Below are positions 8,807 to 22,015 of a DNA stretch of 64,000 nt, piece by piece. Under the pieces are notes generated by a model. The model was not told where the DNA came from. It was given only the letters and a program-made list of their open reading frames with translations, and made no database searches. The stretch comes from Ensifer oleiphilus (GTDB lineage Bacteria; Pseudomonadota; Alphaproteobacteria; Rhizobiales; Rhizobiaceae): positions 310,001 through 374,000 of the forward strand of contig NZ_JABWDU010000001.1 in the NCBI RefSeq assembly GCF_013371465.1, written 5' to 3'. How positions within the stretch are numbered: position 1 is the first letter of the stretch; the number at the start of each line of letters is the position of its first letter. Position numbers and translations under genes: made by a program.

Positions 8807-9666
8807 TGAGCAATGACAGAAGCGAACACGGCGCAGGCCGTGTCGGGCAGGTGAAGGAAGTCACCAGCCTCACCAATCCGATCATCAAGGACATCAAGCT
8901 GCTGGCGCAGAAGAAGCATCGCGACGAGACGCGGTCCTTCATGGCCGAGGGCCTGAAGCTGGTGATCGATGCGCTCGATCTCGGCTGGAAGATCAAGACG
9001 CTGATCTACGCCAAGGCGGCCAAAGGCAAGCCGCATGTGGAACAGGTGGCGGCAAAGACCTTCGCCCGCGGCGGCCTCGTGCTCGAAGTCAGCGAAAAGG
9101 TGCTGTCGACGATCACCCGGCGCGACAATCCGCAGATGGTCGTCGGCATCTTCGAGCAGCGCTACCGGGCGCTGAAGGATATCCGCCCCGAGCTCGGCGA
9201 GACCTATGTGGCGCTCGACCGCGTTCGCGATCCCGGCAATCTCGGCACGATCATCCGCACGGCCGATGCGGCCGGCGCCTCCGGCATCATTCTCGTCGGG
9301 GAGACGACGGATCCTTTCTCGCTCGAAACCGTGCGGGCGACCATGGGGTCGGTCTTCGCCATGCCGGTCGTACGCGCCAGCGTCGACGACTTCGTCAAAT
9401 GGAAGAAGCAGGCCGGGGTGAAGGTCGTGGCCACGCATCTTGCCGGTTCGGTCGACTACCGCACGATCGACTACAAGTCGAAGCCGGTCGTGCTTTTGAT
9501 GGGCAACGAGCAGGCGGGCCTTCCCGAAGAGCTTGCCCGCGAGGCCGGAGCGCTGGCCCGCATTCCGCAGGCAGGCCGTGCCGATTCCCTCAATCTCGCC
9601 ATCGCCACCGGCATCATGCTGTTTGAGGCGCGACGTCACCTCCTGGCGCTGGATGCAGGCGCATGA
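8806..9666 (+). CDS. TrmH family (SpoU) RNA 2'-O-methyltransferase
   Basis: A 286-residue SPOUT methyltransferase. An N-terminal substrate-binding domain (about 20-105, [19 protein letters not shown]) is followed by the knotted catalytic domain (about 115-280) with the three SpoU motifs: the [16 protein letters not shown] stretch, [11 protein letters not shown] and [14 protein letters not shown]. Enzymes of this group methylate ribose 2'-OH in rRNA or tRNA. The arrangement is closest to RlmB/TsnR-like proteins, but I cannot name the target. It starts within the stop of the upstream methyltransferase and overlaps lspA by four bases, so the three genes form a coupled unit. Confidence 0.88.
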   Translation: MSNDRSEHGAGRVGQVKEVTSLTNPIIKDIKLLAQKKHRDETRSFMAEGLKLVIDALDLGWKIKTLIYAKAAKGKPHVEQVAAKTFARGGLVLEVSEKVLSTITRRDNPQMVVGIFEQRYRALKDIRPELGETYVALDRVRDPGNLGTIIRTADAAGASGIILVGETTDPFSLETVRATMGSVFAMPVVRASVDDFVKWKKQAGVKVVATHLAGSVDYRTIDYKSKPVVLLMGNEQAGLPEELAREAGALARIPQAGRADSLNLAIATGIMLFEARRHLLALDAGA

Positions 9667-10154
9667 GCGAAAAGCAGGTCCTGTTTTCGAGGCCGCTGCC
9701 GATCGCGGTCTTCATCGTCTTGGCACTCGCTGCCGACCAACTGATCAAGTATCTGGTCGAGGCCTATCTGCCGTTCAATGAAGCGGTTCCCGTCGTGCCG
9801 ATGCTGGCGCTTTACCGCACCTACAACTACGGTGTCGCCTTCTCGATGCTGTCAGGCATGGAAGGCTGGTTCATCGTCGGCATGCGCCTCGTCGTCGTTA
9901 CCTTCGTGCTGTGGCTGTGGCGGCGCACACCGAAGGACAGGTTCTTTGCGCATCTCGGCTATGCCCTGATCATTGCCGGTGCACTGGGAAACCTCGTCGA
10001 CCGGCTGATCTTCGGCTACGTCATCGACTATATCCTGTTCCACACGCAGACATGGTCCTTCGCAGTCTTCAACCTGGCCGATAGTTTCATCACCGTTGGC
10101 GCCGGTGCGATCATTCTCGACGAGTTGCTGCAGGCGAAAAAGGCCAACGCTTAA
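9663..10154 (+). CDS. lspA: Lipoprotein signal peptidase (signal peptidase II)
   Basis: A 163-residue inner-membrane aspartic peptidase with four transmembrane segments. It removes the signal peptide from prolipoproteins after diacylglyceryl transfer. The catalytic aspartates lie in the conserved blocks [15 protein letters not shown] and [14 protein letters not shown], and the N-terminal DQLIKYLV block is typical. The start overlaps the upstream stop (ATGA). The later enzyme of the same pathway, Lnt, is at 32.7 kb. Confidence 0.95.
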   Translation: MSEKQVLFSRPLPIAVFIVLALAADQLIKYLVEAYLPFNEAVPVVPMLALYRTYNYGVAFSMLSGMEGWFIVGMRLVVVTFVLWLWRRTPKDRFFAHLGYALIIAGALGNLVDRLIFGYVIDYILFHTQTWSFAVFNLADSFITVGAGAIILDELLQAKKANA

Positions 10155-10209
10155 GATTTTATCGATGCGCTGAAGCCATTCGGAACGCTTGCCGTGTTAG
10201 CCAAGTGGC

Positions 10210-12477
10210 ATGAGCGAGCCGTCACGATTGTTGGAGCAGATCGAATCCGGTTTCGGTGCGCAAGCCCGATCCAGCGATGCGATGGCTGCCGGCGCCATGG
10301 CGGATGGCCCCGGAGCGATACCCAAGGACGGCGCATCGGCTTACTCCCTGCGCCGTCTTTCGCTGGCGTCTCTCGGGGTTATCGCCTCCGGCCTCGTGCT
10401 TGCGATCGGTATCGCTGCCGGTCTCTATCTGTTTTCCGCTGCGGTTGCAGCGGCCGGCCTTGCCGGCGTGCTTCTGCTGATTGCCGATGGCATCAGGGCT
10501 GTCGACAGCGACAGGACGGGTGCGGAAACCAGGCAGGACGGCGACTGGGATCGCCACGAAACCTCGGCGCTGCTTTCCACCATCCACGATGCGCTTGGAG
10601 ACCTGGCGATCATGCGTGGCATGGACGGCAAGATCGTGCATGCCAATGCCGCCTTTCATCGCGCCTGCGGACTTGACGATGCAAGAGGGCTGACCTGCGC
10701 TGCCATCGGCCTCAGTTTTGAGCCGAAGGTCGAACCCAATCACTATCTCGTGCGGATAGCGGCACCTGAAGGGCTGCGCCTCTACGATTGGCACGACGTC
10801 ATTGCAAGGGATCCGGCAAGCGGAAGGCTGATGCGCCACAGCATCGCGCGCGACGTGACCCAGGAGGCACGCGCCGCGCGCGAACGCGAGGACGCACGGC
10901 GCCGCGCCGAAGAGGCGAGCCAGGCGAAATCGCGATTGCTCGCAACCGTCAGCCACGAAATCCGCACGCCGCTCTCCGGCATCCTCGGCATGAGCCACTT
11001 GCTCGGCCAGACCCGGCTGTCGAGCGAACAGAAGAACTATCTGGCCGGCATGCAGCAGTCCGGCCATGCTCTGGTGCAGCTTGTCGAGGACCTGATCGAT
11101 TTCTCGTCGCTTTCGGCCGGCCGCTTCCAGTTCCGCCCTTCGCGGCAGGATCCGCGCGGCGTCATCGAGAGCGTCGTCGAAATGCTCTCCAATCGCGCCC
11201 ATGAAAAGGGCGTCGAGATCGGCGCAACCGTGAGCGCCGACGTGCCGGCGCTGATGGAGTTCGATGCGGCCCGCCTGCGCCAGGTCCTGTTCAATGTTAT
11301 CGGCAATGCGGTGAAGTTCACGGAGCTCGGCGGCGTCTTCGTCAGCGCCGACATCGTCGAGGATTGCGTGCGCATCCTCATCGACGACACCGGACCGGGC
11401 ATGTCGGGCGACGAGTTGAAGCGCATCTTCGAAGAGTTCGAGCAGGCCGGCAATGACGAGCAGCGCGCCAAGGGCACGGGGCTCGGGCTGGCGATCTCGC
11501 GCCGGATCATGCAGGCCTGCGGCGGCAGCCTGACGGCGTCGAGCGCGCCTGGGCGCGGCAGCCGCTTTGAGATCCGCCTGCCGCTCGCCGAAGTCGAGCG
11601 TGTCACGCCGGAGCGGCGCGTCAGGCTCGCCCGATCGCATGTGCTTGTGATGGCCCCGGATGGTCCGGCGTCCGCTGCATTGTCTTCGACCATTGCCACC
11701 CTCGGCGGTCGCTGCCATCGGGCAACCACGCTGGCGGCCGCGCAGAATGTCATCTCGGACGTCCTTGCCGGCGGCGCCGCGTTGACCGACATCATCGTCG
11801 ATCATCGCCACGCCGGTCAGTTCAAGCAGCTTCTCGCCCTGCAGTCGGCGGTGGCACGCCTAGACGTGCGTCGGACCTATCTGATCAACCCGGAGGAGCG
11901 CAACAATCATCCGGTCGACCAGATGGACGGTTATGAGGCCTGGCTGATCCGCCCGTTGCGCGAGAAGTCGTTGGTCGAGGTGCTGCTCGGGCGGCTGAAA
12001 GGCATCGAAAAACGCGACGCCATCAACGACAACCGGCCGATCCTCCGCGAAGAGCCGACGATCGCCCCCGCCAAGCAGAGCCCCCGCGGCATCCTCCTGG
12101 CAGAGGACGATCCCGTGAATGCGCTGATCGTGCGCACCGTGCTGGAGCGCGCTGGATTGACGGTTCAGTTGGCGACGGATTTTGGCGCCGTCGACCAGAT
12201 CCTGTCCGGCGCCGGCGATCCGGCCCAGGCGATGCCGGAGCTCGTCGTCACCGATCTGAACATGCCGGGCGGTGACGGGTTCTCGATGATCAAGCGCCTG
12301 CGTGAGAACGAGGCCATGGGGCCGGGGCGGCGCCTTCCGGTGGTCGTGCTCACATCCGACGTGCGGCTGGAGGTGAGGGACAGGCTCATTGCGGCCGGCG
12401 CCGATGTCGTGCTGCCCAAGCCCGCGGATCCGCAGCGGCTGATGGCGGAAATAAGCCGCCTTCTCGCGATACGGTAA
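10210..12477 (+). CDS. Hybrid sensor histidine kinase/response regulator
   Basis: A 755-residue membrane-bound hybrid kinase. Two transmembrane segments (about 52-73 and 75-95) have almost no periplasmic loop, so the signal is probably membrane or cytoplasmic. A PAS-like region (about 120-215) and a short coiled coil lead to the HisKA domain with phospho-acceptor His249 ([10 protein letters not shown]). The ATPase domain has its N box near Asn366, DTGPGM (393-398) and GTGLGLAIS (422-430). A degenerate receiver-like region (about 475-595) precedes a true receiver (about 626-755; acidic pair in LLAEDD, phospho-Asp682 in TDLNMPG, Lys in LPKPAD). No partner regulator or Hpt gene is adjacent, so the target pathway is unknown. 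Confidence 0.88.
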   Translation: MSEPSRLLEQIESGFGAQARSSDAMAAGAMADGPGAIPKDGASAYSLRRLSLASLGVIASGLVLAIGIAAGLYLFSAAVAAAGLAGVLLLIADGIRAVDSDRTGAETRQDGDWDRHETSALLSTIHDALGDLAIMRGMDGKIVHANAAFHRACGLDDARGLTCAAIGLSFEPKVEPNHYLVRIAAPEGLRLYDWHDVIARDPASGRLMRHSIARDVTQEARAAREREDARRRAEEASQAKSRLLATVSHEIRTPLSGILGMSHLLGQTRLSSEQKNYLAGMQQSGHALVQLVEDLIDFSSLSAGRFQFRPSRQDPRGVIESVVEMLSNRAHEKGVEIGATVSADVPALMEFDAARLRQVLFNVIGNAVKFTELGGVFVSADIVEDCVRILIDDTGPGMSGDELKRIFEEFEQAGNDEQRAKGTGLGLAISRRIMQACGGSLTASSAPGRGSRFEIRLPLAEVERVTPERRVRLARSHVLVMAPDGPASAALSSTIATLGGRCHRATTLAAAQNVISDVLAGGAALTDIIVDHRHAGQFKQLLALQSAVARLDVRRTYLINPEERNNHPVDQMDGYEAWLIRPLREKSLVEVLLGRLKGIEKRDAINDNRPILREEPTIAPAKQSPRGILLAEDDPVNALIVRTVLERAGLTVQLATDFGAVDQILSGAGDPAQAMPELVVTDLNMPGGDGFSMIKRLRENEAMGPGRRLPVVVLTSDVRLEVRDRLIAAGADVVLPKPADPQRLMAEISRLLAIR

Positions 12478-12597
12478 GCGCTGAAGTCGTAACGGTAACA
12501 CCGTCCCGGCAGGGGTTGTGCGCCGTTTTCATGTCACTATGTTGTTGCAGAAACGTGGTCTAAGCCCGGCAGATATGAATGATTCGGGATGACGCGG

Positions 12598-13488
12598 ATG
12601 ACGATCGAGCTTCTGGATTCGACGAGCGTGGTAGACACTTCTCAGGCTTGCGTCGGCAAGACAATGACCGCCCCGGCGACCGACGTTCTCGGACGAATAG
12701 CCAATCTGGAGACCCGCCTTGCGCGCAACGCATCTGAGATCGATGCGGCGCAGGCTGTGCGCTACAAGGTTTTCGTCGACGAGATGAAGGCGCAGGTCGG
12801 CCCCGACCTCGATCGTCGCAAGCGCGACGTCGATAGCTGGGACGCGATCTGCGACCATCTGCTTGTGCTCGACACGGCGATCGAGGGCGATCCGGAGGAC
12901 CAGATCGTCGGCACCTACCGCCTGCTGCGCCAGGATGTGGCCGAACGGGCGGGCGGCTTCTACTCCGCTTCGGAGTTCGATGTCGGAGCCCTTGTCTCGC
13001 GCCACTCCAACAAGCGCTTCATGGAACTCGGCCGCTCCTGCGTGCTGCCGGAATACCGCACGAAACGAACGGTAGAGCTGCTGTGGCAGGGCAACTGGGC
13101 CTACGCATTGCGATACGGCGTCGATGCGATGTTCGGCTGCGGATCGTTCCCGGGCACCGTTCCGGCCGAGCATGCGCTGGCGCTCTCCTTCCTTCACCAC
13201 AACATCCGTGCGCGCGAGGAATGGGCTGTCTCCGCGAGGCCCGAATTGCACCGGACGATGGACATGATGCCGGTCGAAGCCATCAATCCGAAGAAGGCGC
13301 TGGCCGCCTTGCCGCCGCTGATCAAGGGCTACATGCGCCTCGGGGCAATGGTCGGCGACGGCGCTGTGGTCGATCATGCATTCCGCACCACCGACGTGCT
13401 GATCGTTTTGCCGATCAGCAACATCTCGGGCCGCTACCTCAATTATTACGGCGCGGATGCCGGGCGGTTCGCGACTTCGGTGTCCTGA
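12598..13488 (+). CDS. olsB: L-ornithine N-acyltransferase (ornithine lipid synthesis, first step)
   Basis: A 296-residue GNAT-like acyltransferase that joins a 3-hydroxyacyl group from acyl-ACP to ornithine, giving lyso-ornithine lipid. The hallmark block is AAQAVRYKVFVDEMKAQVGP followed by the conserved DSWDAICDHLLVLD, GTYRLLRQ and ELGRSCVLPEYR stretches. The ATG at 12598 gives the length I recall for S. meliloti OlsB; another in-frame ATG lies three codons upstream. Ornithine lipids replace phospholipids under phosphate limitation. The gene for the second enzyme, olsA, is 14 kb away. Only a weak resemblance to a Pho box lies upstream. maeB, which follows, runs in the opposite direction, as in S. 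meliloti. Confidence 0.9.
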   Translation: MTIELLDSTSVVDTSQACVGKTMTAPATDVLGRIANLETRLARNASEIDAAQAVRYKVFVDEMKAQVGPDLDRRKRDVDSWDAICDHLLVLDTAIEGDPEDQIVGTYRLLRQDVAERAGGFYSASEFDVGALVSRHSNKRFMELGRSCVLPEYRTKRTVELLWQGNWAYALRYGVDAMFGCGSFPGTVPAEHALALSFLHHNIRAREEWAVSARPELHRTMDMMPVEAINPKKALAALPPLIKGYMRLGAMVGDGAVVDHAFRTTDVLIVLPISNISGRYLNYYGADAGRFATSVS

Positions 13489-13504
13489 CAGGTAGTCGAC
13501 GCAA

Positions 13505-13556
13505 TTAACCAGATATTAAGGATGGATTTGACTCTCGGCCTCGAAAGAGACGATAG
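13505..13556 (+). promoter_or_regulatory. Candidate CtrA site and promoter after olsB
   Basis: TTAA-N7-TTAA (13505-13519) matches the CtrA consensus exactly. Eight bases further, TTGACT (13528-13533) and CGATAG (13551-13556), 17 bases apart, resemble a sigma-70 promoter. No protein gene follows on this strand before the terminator at 13702. These could drive a small RNA of roughly 170-180 nt. The -10 match is poor, so this is a candidate only. Confidence 0.35.
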
Positions 13557-13701
13557 TCTTGTCAAGAAGAGTTTTGGTTTTATGACGAAATAATAGAAAG
13601 ATTAACGGAGAGAGCCGCTAGATTCAAATGAGATTGGCGTGCATTTTGCTCTATCTCCACATTATTTCATCGCATAGGAAGTAAGTCTTCCATTATGTAT
13701 T

Positions 13702-13742
13702 GAGCTCGACCCCTTTCCCAAGGGTGTCGAGCTCTTCTTTTG
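13702..13742 (+). terminator. Intrinsic terminator in the olsB-maeB convergent region
   Basis: GAGCTCGAC (13702-13710) and GTCGAGCTC (13726-13734) form a 9-bp stem extended by an inner CCC/GGG pairing, followed by TTCTTTTGT. It is more than 200 bases after the olsB stop, unusually far for an olsB terminator. The surrounding 13489-13835 interval (about 350 bases, AT-rich) contains no protein gene I can support. Confidence 0.7.
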
Positions 13743-13835
13743 TGTAAAGATCTATGATTTTTCCGCGTGGGATCGACACACCCTGCTCCATTGATGGACA
13801 GGGCGTGTCTCGAAATCGGACATTTTGCGTCGATG

Positions 13836-16121
<2,286 letters not shown>

Positions 16122-16224
16122 GTTTCCTCTATCCTCCTGTGGGCGACCCTGTCGGGCCGCCTCTTTATGGTTGTCGTCTATAATTGCTTGGCGATAGTGT
16201 GCCATCTCTTTTTTCGGGACAATC

Positions 16225-18969
16225 ATGAATTTCGTGACAGACCAATCGAGCCGCTCCGGCGAGGTGTTTTCTGCAGCTGAACTGGCGACCGAGGAGAGCC
16301 GCTCCACGGCAACGCCGATGATGGAGCAGTTCATCGAGATCAAGGCGAACAACCCGGATTCGCTGCTGTTCTATCGCATGGGCGACTTCTACGAGCTGTT
16401 CTTCCAGGACGCGGTCGAGGCATCGCGGGCACTCGGCATCACGCTGACGAAGCGTGGCCAGCACATGGGGCAGGAAATCCCGATGTGCGGCGTGCCGGTG
16501 CACGCGGCCGACGATTATCTGCAGAAGCTGATCGGCCTCGGCTTCCGCGTCGCGGTTTGCGAGCAGGTCGAGGATCCGGCCGAAGCCAAGAAGCGCGGCG
16601 GCAAGTCGGTCGTGCGCCGCGATGTCGTCCGGCTGGTGACGCCGGGTACGATCACCGAGGAAAAGCTGCTTTCGCCATCCGAGACCAACTATCTGATGGC
16701 GCTCGCGCGTATCAAGAGCAGTTCGGAGCCGGCCTATGCGCTCGCCTGGATCGACATCTCGACCGGCGTCTTCCGGCTCGCCGAAACGGCTGAGAGCCGG
16801 TTGCTCGCCGATATCCTGCGCATCGAGCCGCGCGAACTGATCCTCGCCGACACCGTCTTCCACGATCCGGAACTGCGTGCCGTGTTCGACGTGCTCGGCC
16901 GGGTGGCGGTGCCGCAGCCGGCCGTGCTGTTTGACAGCGCCACCGCCGAAGGCCGCATCGCCCGCTATTTCGGCGTCAAGACGCTTGATGGTTTCGGCAG
17001 CTTTTCGCGCGCCGAGATGGCGGCGGCATCCGCTGCCATCTCCTATGTCGAAAAGACCCAGCTTGCCGAACGCCCGGCGCTCGGCACGCCCGAGCGCGAA
17101 AGCGCTGCCTCGACGCTGTTCATCGACCCGGCGACGCGCGCCAATCTCGAGCTGGTCAAGACGCTCTCTGGTGCCCGTGAAGGCACGTTGTTGAAAGCGC
17201 TGGACCGGACGGTGACGAGCGGCGGCGCGCGGCTCCTGGCCGAACGGCTGATGTCGCCGCTGACCGATCCCGACCGCATCAACCAGCGGCTCGATTCGAT
17301 CGAGATCCTGGCCGGCCAGCCGTCCTTTGCCGGCGATCTCAGGGATTCTCTGCGGCGTGCGCCCGATATGCCGCGGGCGCTGTCGCGGCTGGCGCTTGGC
17401 CGGGGCGGTCCACGCGATCTCGGCGCCATTCAGGCCGGTCTTCGGGCAGCGGCAACCATCTCGCGGCTGATGGCCTCGGGCAATCTTTCCGAGGAGCTTG
17501 TGGCGGCGCGCGCGGCGATCGACGCCCTGCCGGCGTCCGTTCTCGACCACCTCGATGCGATGCTTGCCGACGAGCTGCCGCTGCTCAAGCGCGATGGCGG
17601 CTTCCTGCGCGAGGGGGCCAATGCCGATCTCGACGAAGTCAGGGGACTGCGCGATCAGTCCCGCCGGGTGATCGCCGGGCTGCAGCTGCAATATTCCGAA
17701 GAGACCGGCATCAAGTCGCTGAAGATCAAGCACAACAACGTGCTCGGCTACTTCATAGAGGTGACGGCGGGCAATGCCGGCTCGATGACCGACACGGACG
17801 AGGGCCGCGCCCGCTTTATCCATCGCCAGACCATGGCGAATGCCATGCGCTTCACGACAACCGCCCTTGCCGAGCTTGAGAGCAAGATTGCCAACGCTGC
17901 CGATCGGGCGCTGACGATCGAACTTGCCGCCTTCGACGCGATGACCGCTGACGTCGTCTCGGCGGCCGAGGTCATCAAGGCGGCTTCGCTGGCGCTTGCA
18001 ACCGTCGACGTGTCGGCCGGTCTTGCGATCCTTGCCGAAGAACAGAACTATGCCCGCCCGGTCGTCGACCACACGCGCATGTTCGCCATCGAAGGTGGCC
18101 GCCATCCTGTCGTCGAGCAGGCGCTTAAGCGCCAGGCGGCCAACGCCTTCGTCGCCAATGGTTGCGATCTGTCGCCGCCGTCTGGCGAAGAGGGCGGATC
18201 GATCTGGCTGCTGACGGGCCCGAACATGGGTGGTAAGTCGACCTTCCTCCGGCAGAACGCCCTGATCGCCATTATGGCGCAGATGGGCACCTTCGTTCCC
18301 GCCGCAAGCGCCCATATTGGTATCGTCGACCGGCTGTTTTCGCGCGTCGGCGCCTCGGACGATCTCGCCCGCGGCCGCTCTACCTTCATGGTCGAGATGG
18401 TGGAGACGGCGGCAATCCTCAATCAGGCAACCGATCGCTCATTGGTCATCCTCGACGAGATCGGGCGTGGCACCGCCACATTCGACGGCCTGTCGATCGC
18501 CTGGGCCTCGGTCGAGCATCTGCACGAGGCCAATCGCTGCCGCGGCCTGTTTGCGACCCACTTCCATGAGCTGACCGTGCTTTCGGAAAAGCTCGGCCGG
18601 CTGTCGAACGCGACCATGCGCGTCAAGGAGTGGCACGGCGACGTGATCTTCCTGCACGAGGTCGGGCCGGGGGCTGCCGACCGTTCTTATGGCATCCAGG
18701 TCGCCCGTCTCGCAGGCCTGCCGGCCTCGGTCGTGGCGCGGGCCAAGGACGTGCTGGCCAAGCTCGAAGACGCCGATCGCAAGAACCCGGCAAGCCAGCT
18801 GATCGACGATTTGCCGTTGTTCCAGGTGGCGATCCGCCGCGAAGAGGCCAAACCTGCCGGGAACTCCAGGGTTGATGAGGCGCTGAAGGCGCTCAACCCT
18901 GATGATATGACGCCGCGCGAGGCTCTCGATGCGCTCTACGCCCTGAAGAAGGAACTGAGCGCCCGTTGA
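16225..18969 (+). CDS. mutS: DNA mismatch repair protein MutS
   Basis: A 914-residue mismatch-recognition ATPase. The mismatch-binding Phe-X-Glu is in [10 protein letters not shown] (Phe55, Glu57). The connector, core lever and clamp domains follow. The ATPase domain has Walker [10 protein letters not shown] near residue 665, Walker [17 protein letters not shown] and the conserved FATHFHELT switch. The C-terminal tail carries the MutS dimerisation helix region. The N-terminus before MMEQFIEIK is about 30 residues longer than in E. coli MutS and is rich in Ser and Glu; translation could begin later. It is followed by glnD on the same strand after about 200 bases. Confidence 0.96.
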   Translation: MNFVTDQSSRSGEVFSAAELATEESRSTATPMMEQFIEIKANNPDSLLFYRMGDFYELFFQDAVEASRALGITLTKRGQHMGQEIPMCGVPVHAADDYLQKLIGLGFRVAVCEQVEDPAEAKKRGGKSVVRRDVVRLVTPGTITEEKLLSPSETNYLMALARIKSSSEPAYALAWIDISTGVFRLAETAESRLLADILRIEPRELILADTVFHDPELRAVFDVLGRVAVPQPAVLFDSATAEGRIARYFGVKTLDGFGSFSRAEMAAASAAISYVEKTQLAERPALGTPERESAASTLFIDPATRANLELVKTLSGAREGTLLKALDRTVTSGGARLLAERLMSPLTDPDRINQRLDSIEILAGQPSFAGDLRDSLRRAPDMPRALSRLALGRGGPRDLGAIQAGLRAAATISRLMASGNLSEELVAARAAIDALPASVLDHLDAMLADELPLLKRDGGFLREGANADLDEVRGLRDQSRRVIAGLQLQYSEETGIKSLKIKHNNVLGYFIEVTAGNAGSMTDTDEGRARFIHRQTMANAMRFTTTALAELESKIANAADRALTIELAAFDAMTADVVSAAEVIKAASLALATVDVSAGLAILAEEQNYARPVVDHTRMFAIEGGRHPVVEQALKRQAANAFVANGCDLSPPSGEEGGSIWLLTGPNMGGKSTFLRQNALIAIMAQMGTFVPAASAHIGIVDRLFSRVGASDDLARGRSTFMVEMVETAAILNQATDRSLVILDEIGRGTATFDGLSIAWASVEHLHEANRCRGLFATHFHELTVLSEKLGRLSNATMRVKEWHGDVIFLHEVGPGAADRSYGIQVARLAGLPASVVARAKDVLAKLEDADRKNPASQLIDDLPLFQVAIRREEAKPAGNSRVDEALKALNPDDMTPREALDALYALKKELSAR

Positions 18970-19171
18970 CTGGCGCGCCGTTTTTCCTGTGCATGCGCCG
19001 GTGAAAAAGGCTATACAGCGCCGCGCGCCCTTCGAGGGCGTGGCGATGAGCCTGTAGTAACTCGAAATACTGTACGGTCCCGGTTCGGCCTTGATCGAAT
19101 GGGAGCATGCAGGAATGTTCTTCATGCAGCGGACCACGCAACCAGTCGGACAGGACGCCCCTCGGCACTTC

Positions 19172-22015
19172 ATGGGCAGACACGAAACTTCCTTTCCCGA
19201 AATTCTCGATGTCGCAGCGCTTCGGGCGAAATGCGACTTCATCGCCTCGGCCCACGCCGAGCAGCGCGAACCGATGCGCCAGGCACTGCTTGCTGCCTTC
19301 AAGCAGGCAAATATTGCAGGCCGCGCCAAGGCGCGCGAACTGTTTGCCGGCGACGGCGGCGGCATTCTCTGCGCCGAGCGCATTTCCTGGCTTCAGGACC
19401 AGCTGATCACGGTGCTGCATGATTTCGTGCTCAACGAGATTTTCGACGCTGCCAATGCGCCACCGGCTTCACGCATCGCTGTGGCTGCCGTCGGCGGTTA
19501 TGGCCGCGGCACGCTGGCGCCCGGCTCCGATATCGACCTTCTGTTCCTGCTGCCGGTCAAGAAGGCCGTCTGGGCCGAACCGGCCATAGAGTTCATGCTC
19601 TATATCCTCTGGGATCTGGGCTTCAAGGTCGGTCACGCCACGCGCACGATCGAGGACTGCATCAGGCTCTCGCGCGCCGACATGACGATCCGCACCGCGA
19701 TCCTTGAAACCCGCTACATCTGCGGCTCCGAGGTGCTGGCGGCCGAGCTTGAAACGCGCTTCGACCATGAGATCGTGCGGAACACCGGGCCGGATTTCAT
19801 CGCCGCCAAGCTTGCCGAACGCGACGAGCGCCACCGCAAGGCGGGCGACACGCGCTATCTCGTCGAGCCCAACGTCAAGGAAGGCAAGGGCGGGCTCCGG
19901 GATCTTCACACGTTGTTCTGGATCGCCAAGTATTTCTATCGGGTCAAGGATTCGGCCGATCTCGTGAAGCTCGGGGTTCTCTCCCGAACGGAATACAAGC
20001 TGTTCCAGAAGGCCGAGGATTTCCTCTGGGCAGTACGCTGCCACATGCATTTCCTCACCGGCAAGGCCGAGGAACGGCTGTCCTTCGACATCCAGCGCGA
20101 GATCGCCGAGGCACTCGGTTATCACGACCACCCGGGCCTTTCGGCGGTCGAACGTTTCATGAAGCACTACTTCCTGGTGGCGAAAGACGTCGGCGACCTC
20201 ACCCGCATCTTCTGCGCAGCACTTGAGGATCAGCAGGCCAAGGACGCGCCGGGCCTTTCCGGGATCATCGGCCGCTTCACCCATCGCAGCCGCAAGATCG
20301 CGGGCACGCTCGACTTCGTCGATGACGGTGGGCGCATCGCGCTCGCAAGCCCCGACGTCTTCAAGCGCGACCCGGTCAATCTGCTGCGCTTCTTCCACAT
20401 CGCCGACATCAACAATCTCGAGTTCCACCCGGCGGCGCTTCGCCAGGTGACGCGCTCGCTCGGCCTGATCAAGCCGCAGCTGCGCGAGAGTGAAGAAGCC
20501 AACCGGCTGTTCCTGTCGATCCTGACCTCGCGGCGCAAGCCGGAGCTCATTCTTCGCCGCATGAATGAAGCCGGCGTGCTTGGCCGCTTCATTCCGGACT
20601 TCGGCAAGATCGTCTCTATGATGCAGTTCAACATGTATCATCACTACACGGTGGACGAGCATCTGCTGCGTGCAGTCGACGTTCTCTCGCGGGTCGAGCG
20701 CGGCATCGAGGAGGACGCCCACCCGCTGGTGGCCAAGCTGATGCCCGGTATCGAGGAGCGCGAGGTGCTCTATGTCGCCGTGCTTCTGCACGATATCGCC
20801 AAGGGCCGGCCGGAGGATCATTCGGTCGCCGGCGCCAAGGTGGCGCGCCGGCTCTGCCCGCGCTTCGGCCTGACGCCGAAGCAGACCGAGCTTGTCGCCT
20901 GGCTGATCGACGAGCACCTGACGATGTCGATGGTCGCCCAGACCCGCGACCTCAACGATCGCAAGACCATCGTCGACTTTGCCGAGCGGGTTCAGTCGCT
21001 CGACCGGCTGAAGATGTTGTTGGTCCTCACCGTCTGCGACATCCGTGCCGTCGGCCCGGGGGTGTGGAACGGCTGGAAGGGGCAATTGCTCCGCACGCTC
21101 TATTACGAAACCGAACTCCTGCTTTCCGGCGGCTTCTCCGAGCTGTCGCGCAAGGAGCGTGCGGCCCATGCCGCAACGATGCTGAGCGACGCGTTGACCG
21201 ACTGGCCGCCAAGCGAGCGCGAAGCCTATGTCCGGCTGCACTACCAGCCCTATCTGTTAACGGTGGCGCTTGAAGACCAGATCCGCCACGCCCGCTTCAT
21301 CCGCGAGGCCGATGCTGCCGGCAAGGCGCTGTCGACCATGGTGCGCACCCACCAGTTCCATGCGATCACAGAAATCACCGTGCTTTCACCCGACCACCCA
21401 CGGCTGTTGACGGTCATCGCCGGCGCCTGTGCCGCGGCCGGCGCCAACATCGTCGATGCGCAGATCTTCACGACGTCGGACGGCCGGGCGCTCGATACCA
21501 TTCTCGTCAACCGCGAGTTTCCCGTCGACGGCGACGAGACGCGCCGGGCGGCAAGCATCGGCAAGCTGATCGAGGACGTGTTGTCGGGCCGCAAGCGGCT
21601 GCCCGAGGTGATCGCCAGCCGCACCAAGGTGAAGAAGCGCAACAAGGCCTTCACCGTGACCCCGGAAGTGACGATCAGCAACACGCTGTCGAACAAGTTC
21701 ACGGTCATCGAGGTCGAGTGCCTCGACCGCCCCGGCTTGCTGTCGGAAATCACTGCCGTGCTCTCGGATCTGTCGCTCGACATTGCCTCGGCGCATATCA
21801 CCACCTTCGGCGAGAAGGTCATCGATACCTTCTACATCACCGATCTCGTCGGCCAGAAGGTCACCAGTGAAAACCGCCAGATGAACATCGCCGCCCGCCT
21901 GAAAGCCGTCATGGCCGATGAGGCCGACGAGGTTCGAGACCGGATGCCGTCCGGCATCATCGCGCCTGCCGCAGGCACGTCCTCCGCTCAAAGAACGACA
22001 AAAGCCGAAACATGA
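19172..22015 (+). CDS. glnD: Bifunctional [protein-PII] uridylyltransferase/uridylyl-removing enzyme
   Basis: A 947-residue nitrogen sensor that uridylylates PII proteins (GlnB, GlnK) when glutamine is low and removes UMP when it is high. Domains in order: nucleotidyltransferase with [18 protein letters not shown] near 108-125, the linker, the HD hydrolase domain ([18 protein letters not shown]) and two C-terminal ACT domains that bind glutamine ([20 protein letters not shown] and [20 protein letters not shown]). The frame is open from 19091, with in-frame ATGs at 19091, 19115, 19124 and 19172. The last gives a length near that of rhizobial GlnD, but ribosome binding sites do not settle it. 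The stop overlaps murJ by four bases. Confidence 0.93.
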   Translation: MGRHETSFPEILDVAALRAKCDFIASAHAEQREPMRQALLAAFKQANIAGRAKARELFAGDGGGILCAERISWLQDQLITVLHDFVLNEIFDAANAPPASRIAVAAVGGYGRGTLAPGSDIDLLFLLPVKKAVWAEPAIEFMLYILWDLGFKVGHATRTIEDCIRLSRADMTIRTAILETRYICGSEVLAAELETRFDHEIVRNTGPDFIAAKLAERDERHRKAGDTRYLVEPNVKEGKGGLRDLHTLFWIAKYFYRVKDSADLVKLGVLSRTEYKLFQKAEDFLWAVRCHMHFLTGKAEERLSFDIQREIAEALGYHDHPGLSAVERFMKHYFLVAKDVGDLTRIFCAALEDQQAKDAPGLSGIIGRFTHRSRKIAGTLDFVDDGGRIALASPDVFKRDPVNLLRFFHIADINNLEFHPAALRQVTRSLGLIKPQLRESEEANRLFLSILTSRRKPELILRRMNEAGVLGRFIPDFGKIVSMMQFNMYHHYTVDEHLLRAVDVLSRVERGIEEDAHPLVAKLMPGIEEREVLYVAVLLHDIAKGRPEDHSVAGAKVARRLCPRFGLTPKQTELVAWLIDEHLTMSMVAQTRDLNDRKTIVDFAERVQSLDRLKMLLVLTVCDIRAVGPGVWNGWKGQLLRTLYYETELLLSGGFSELSRKERAAHAATMLSDALTDWPPSEREAYVRLHYQPYLLTVALEDQIRHARFIREADAAGKALSTMVRTHQFHAITEITVLSPDHPRLLTVIAGACAAAGANIVDAQIFTTSDGRALDTILVNREFPVDGDETRRAASIGKLIEDVLSGRKRLPEVIASRTKVKKRNKAFTVTPEVTISNTLSNKFTVIEVECLDRPGLLSEITAVLSDLSLDIASAHITTFGEKVIDTFYITDLVGQKVTSENRQMNIAARLKAVMADEADEVRDRMPSGIIAPAAGTSSAQRTTKAET

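Noticed and set aside
12478-12597. Pho box upstream of olsB
   Set aside because: TTTTCAT-N4-CTATGTT around 12529 matches the CTGTCAT repeat only partly, with poor agreement in the second half, so I do not list it as a feature.
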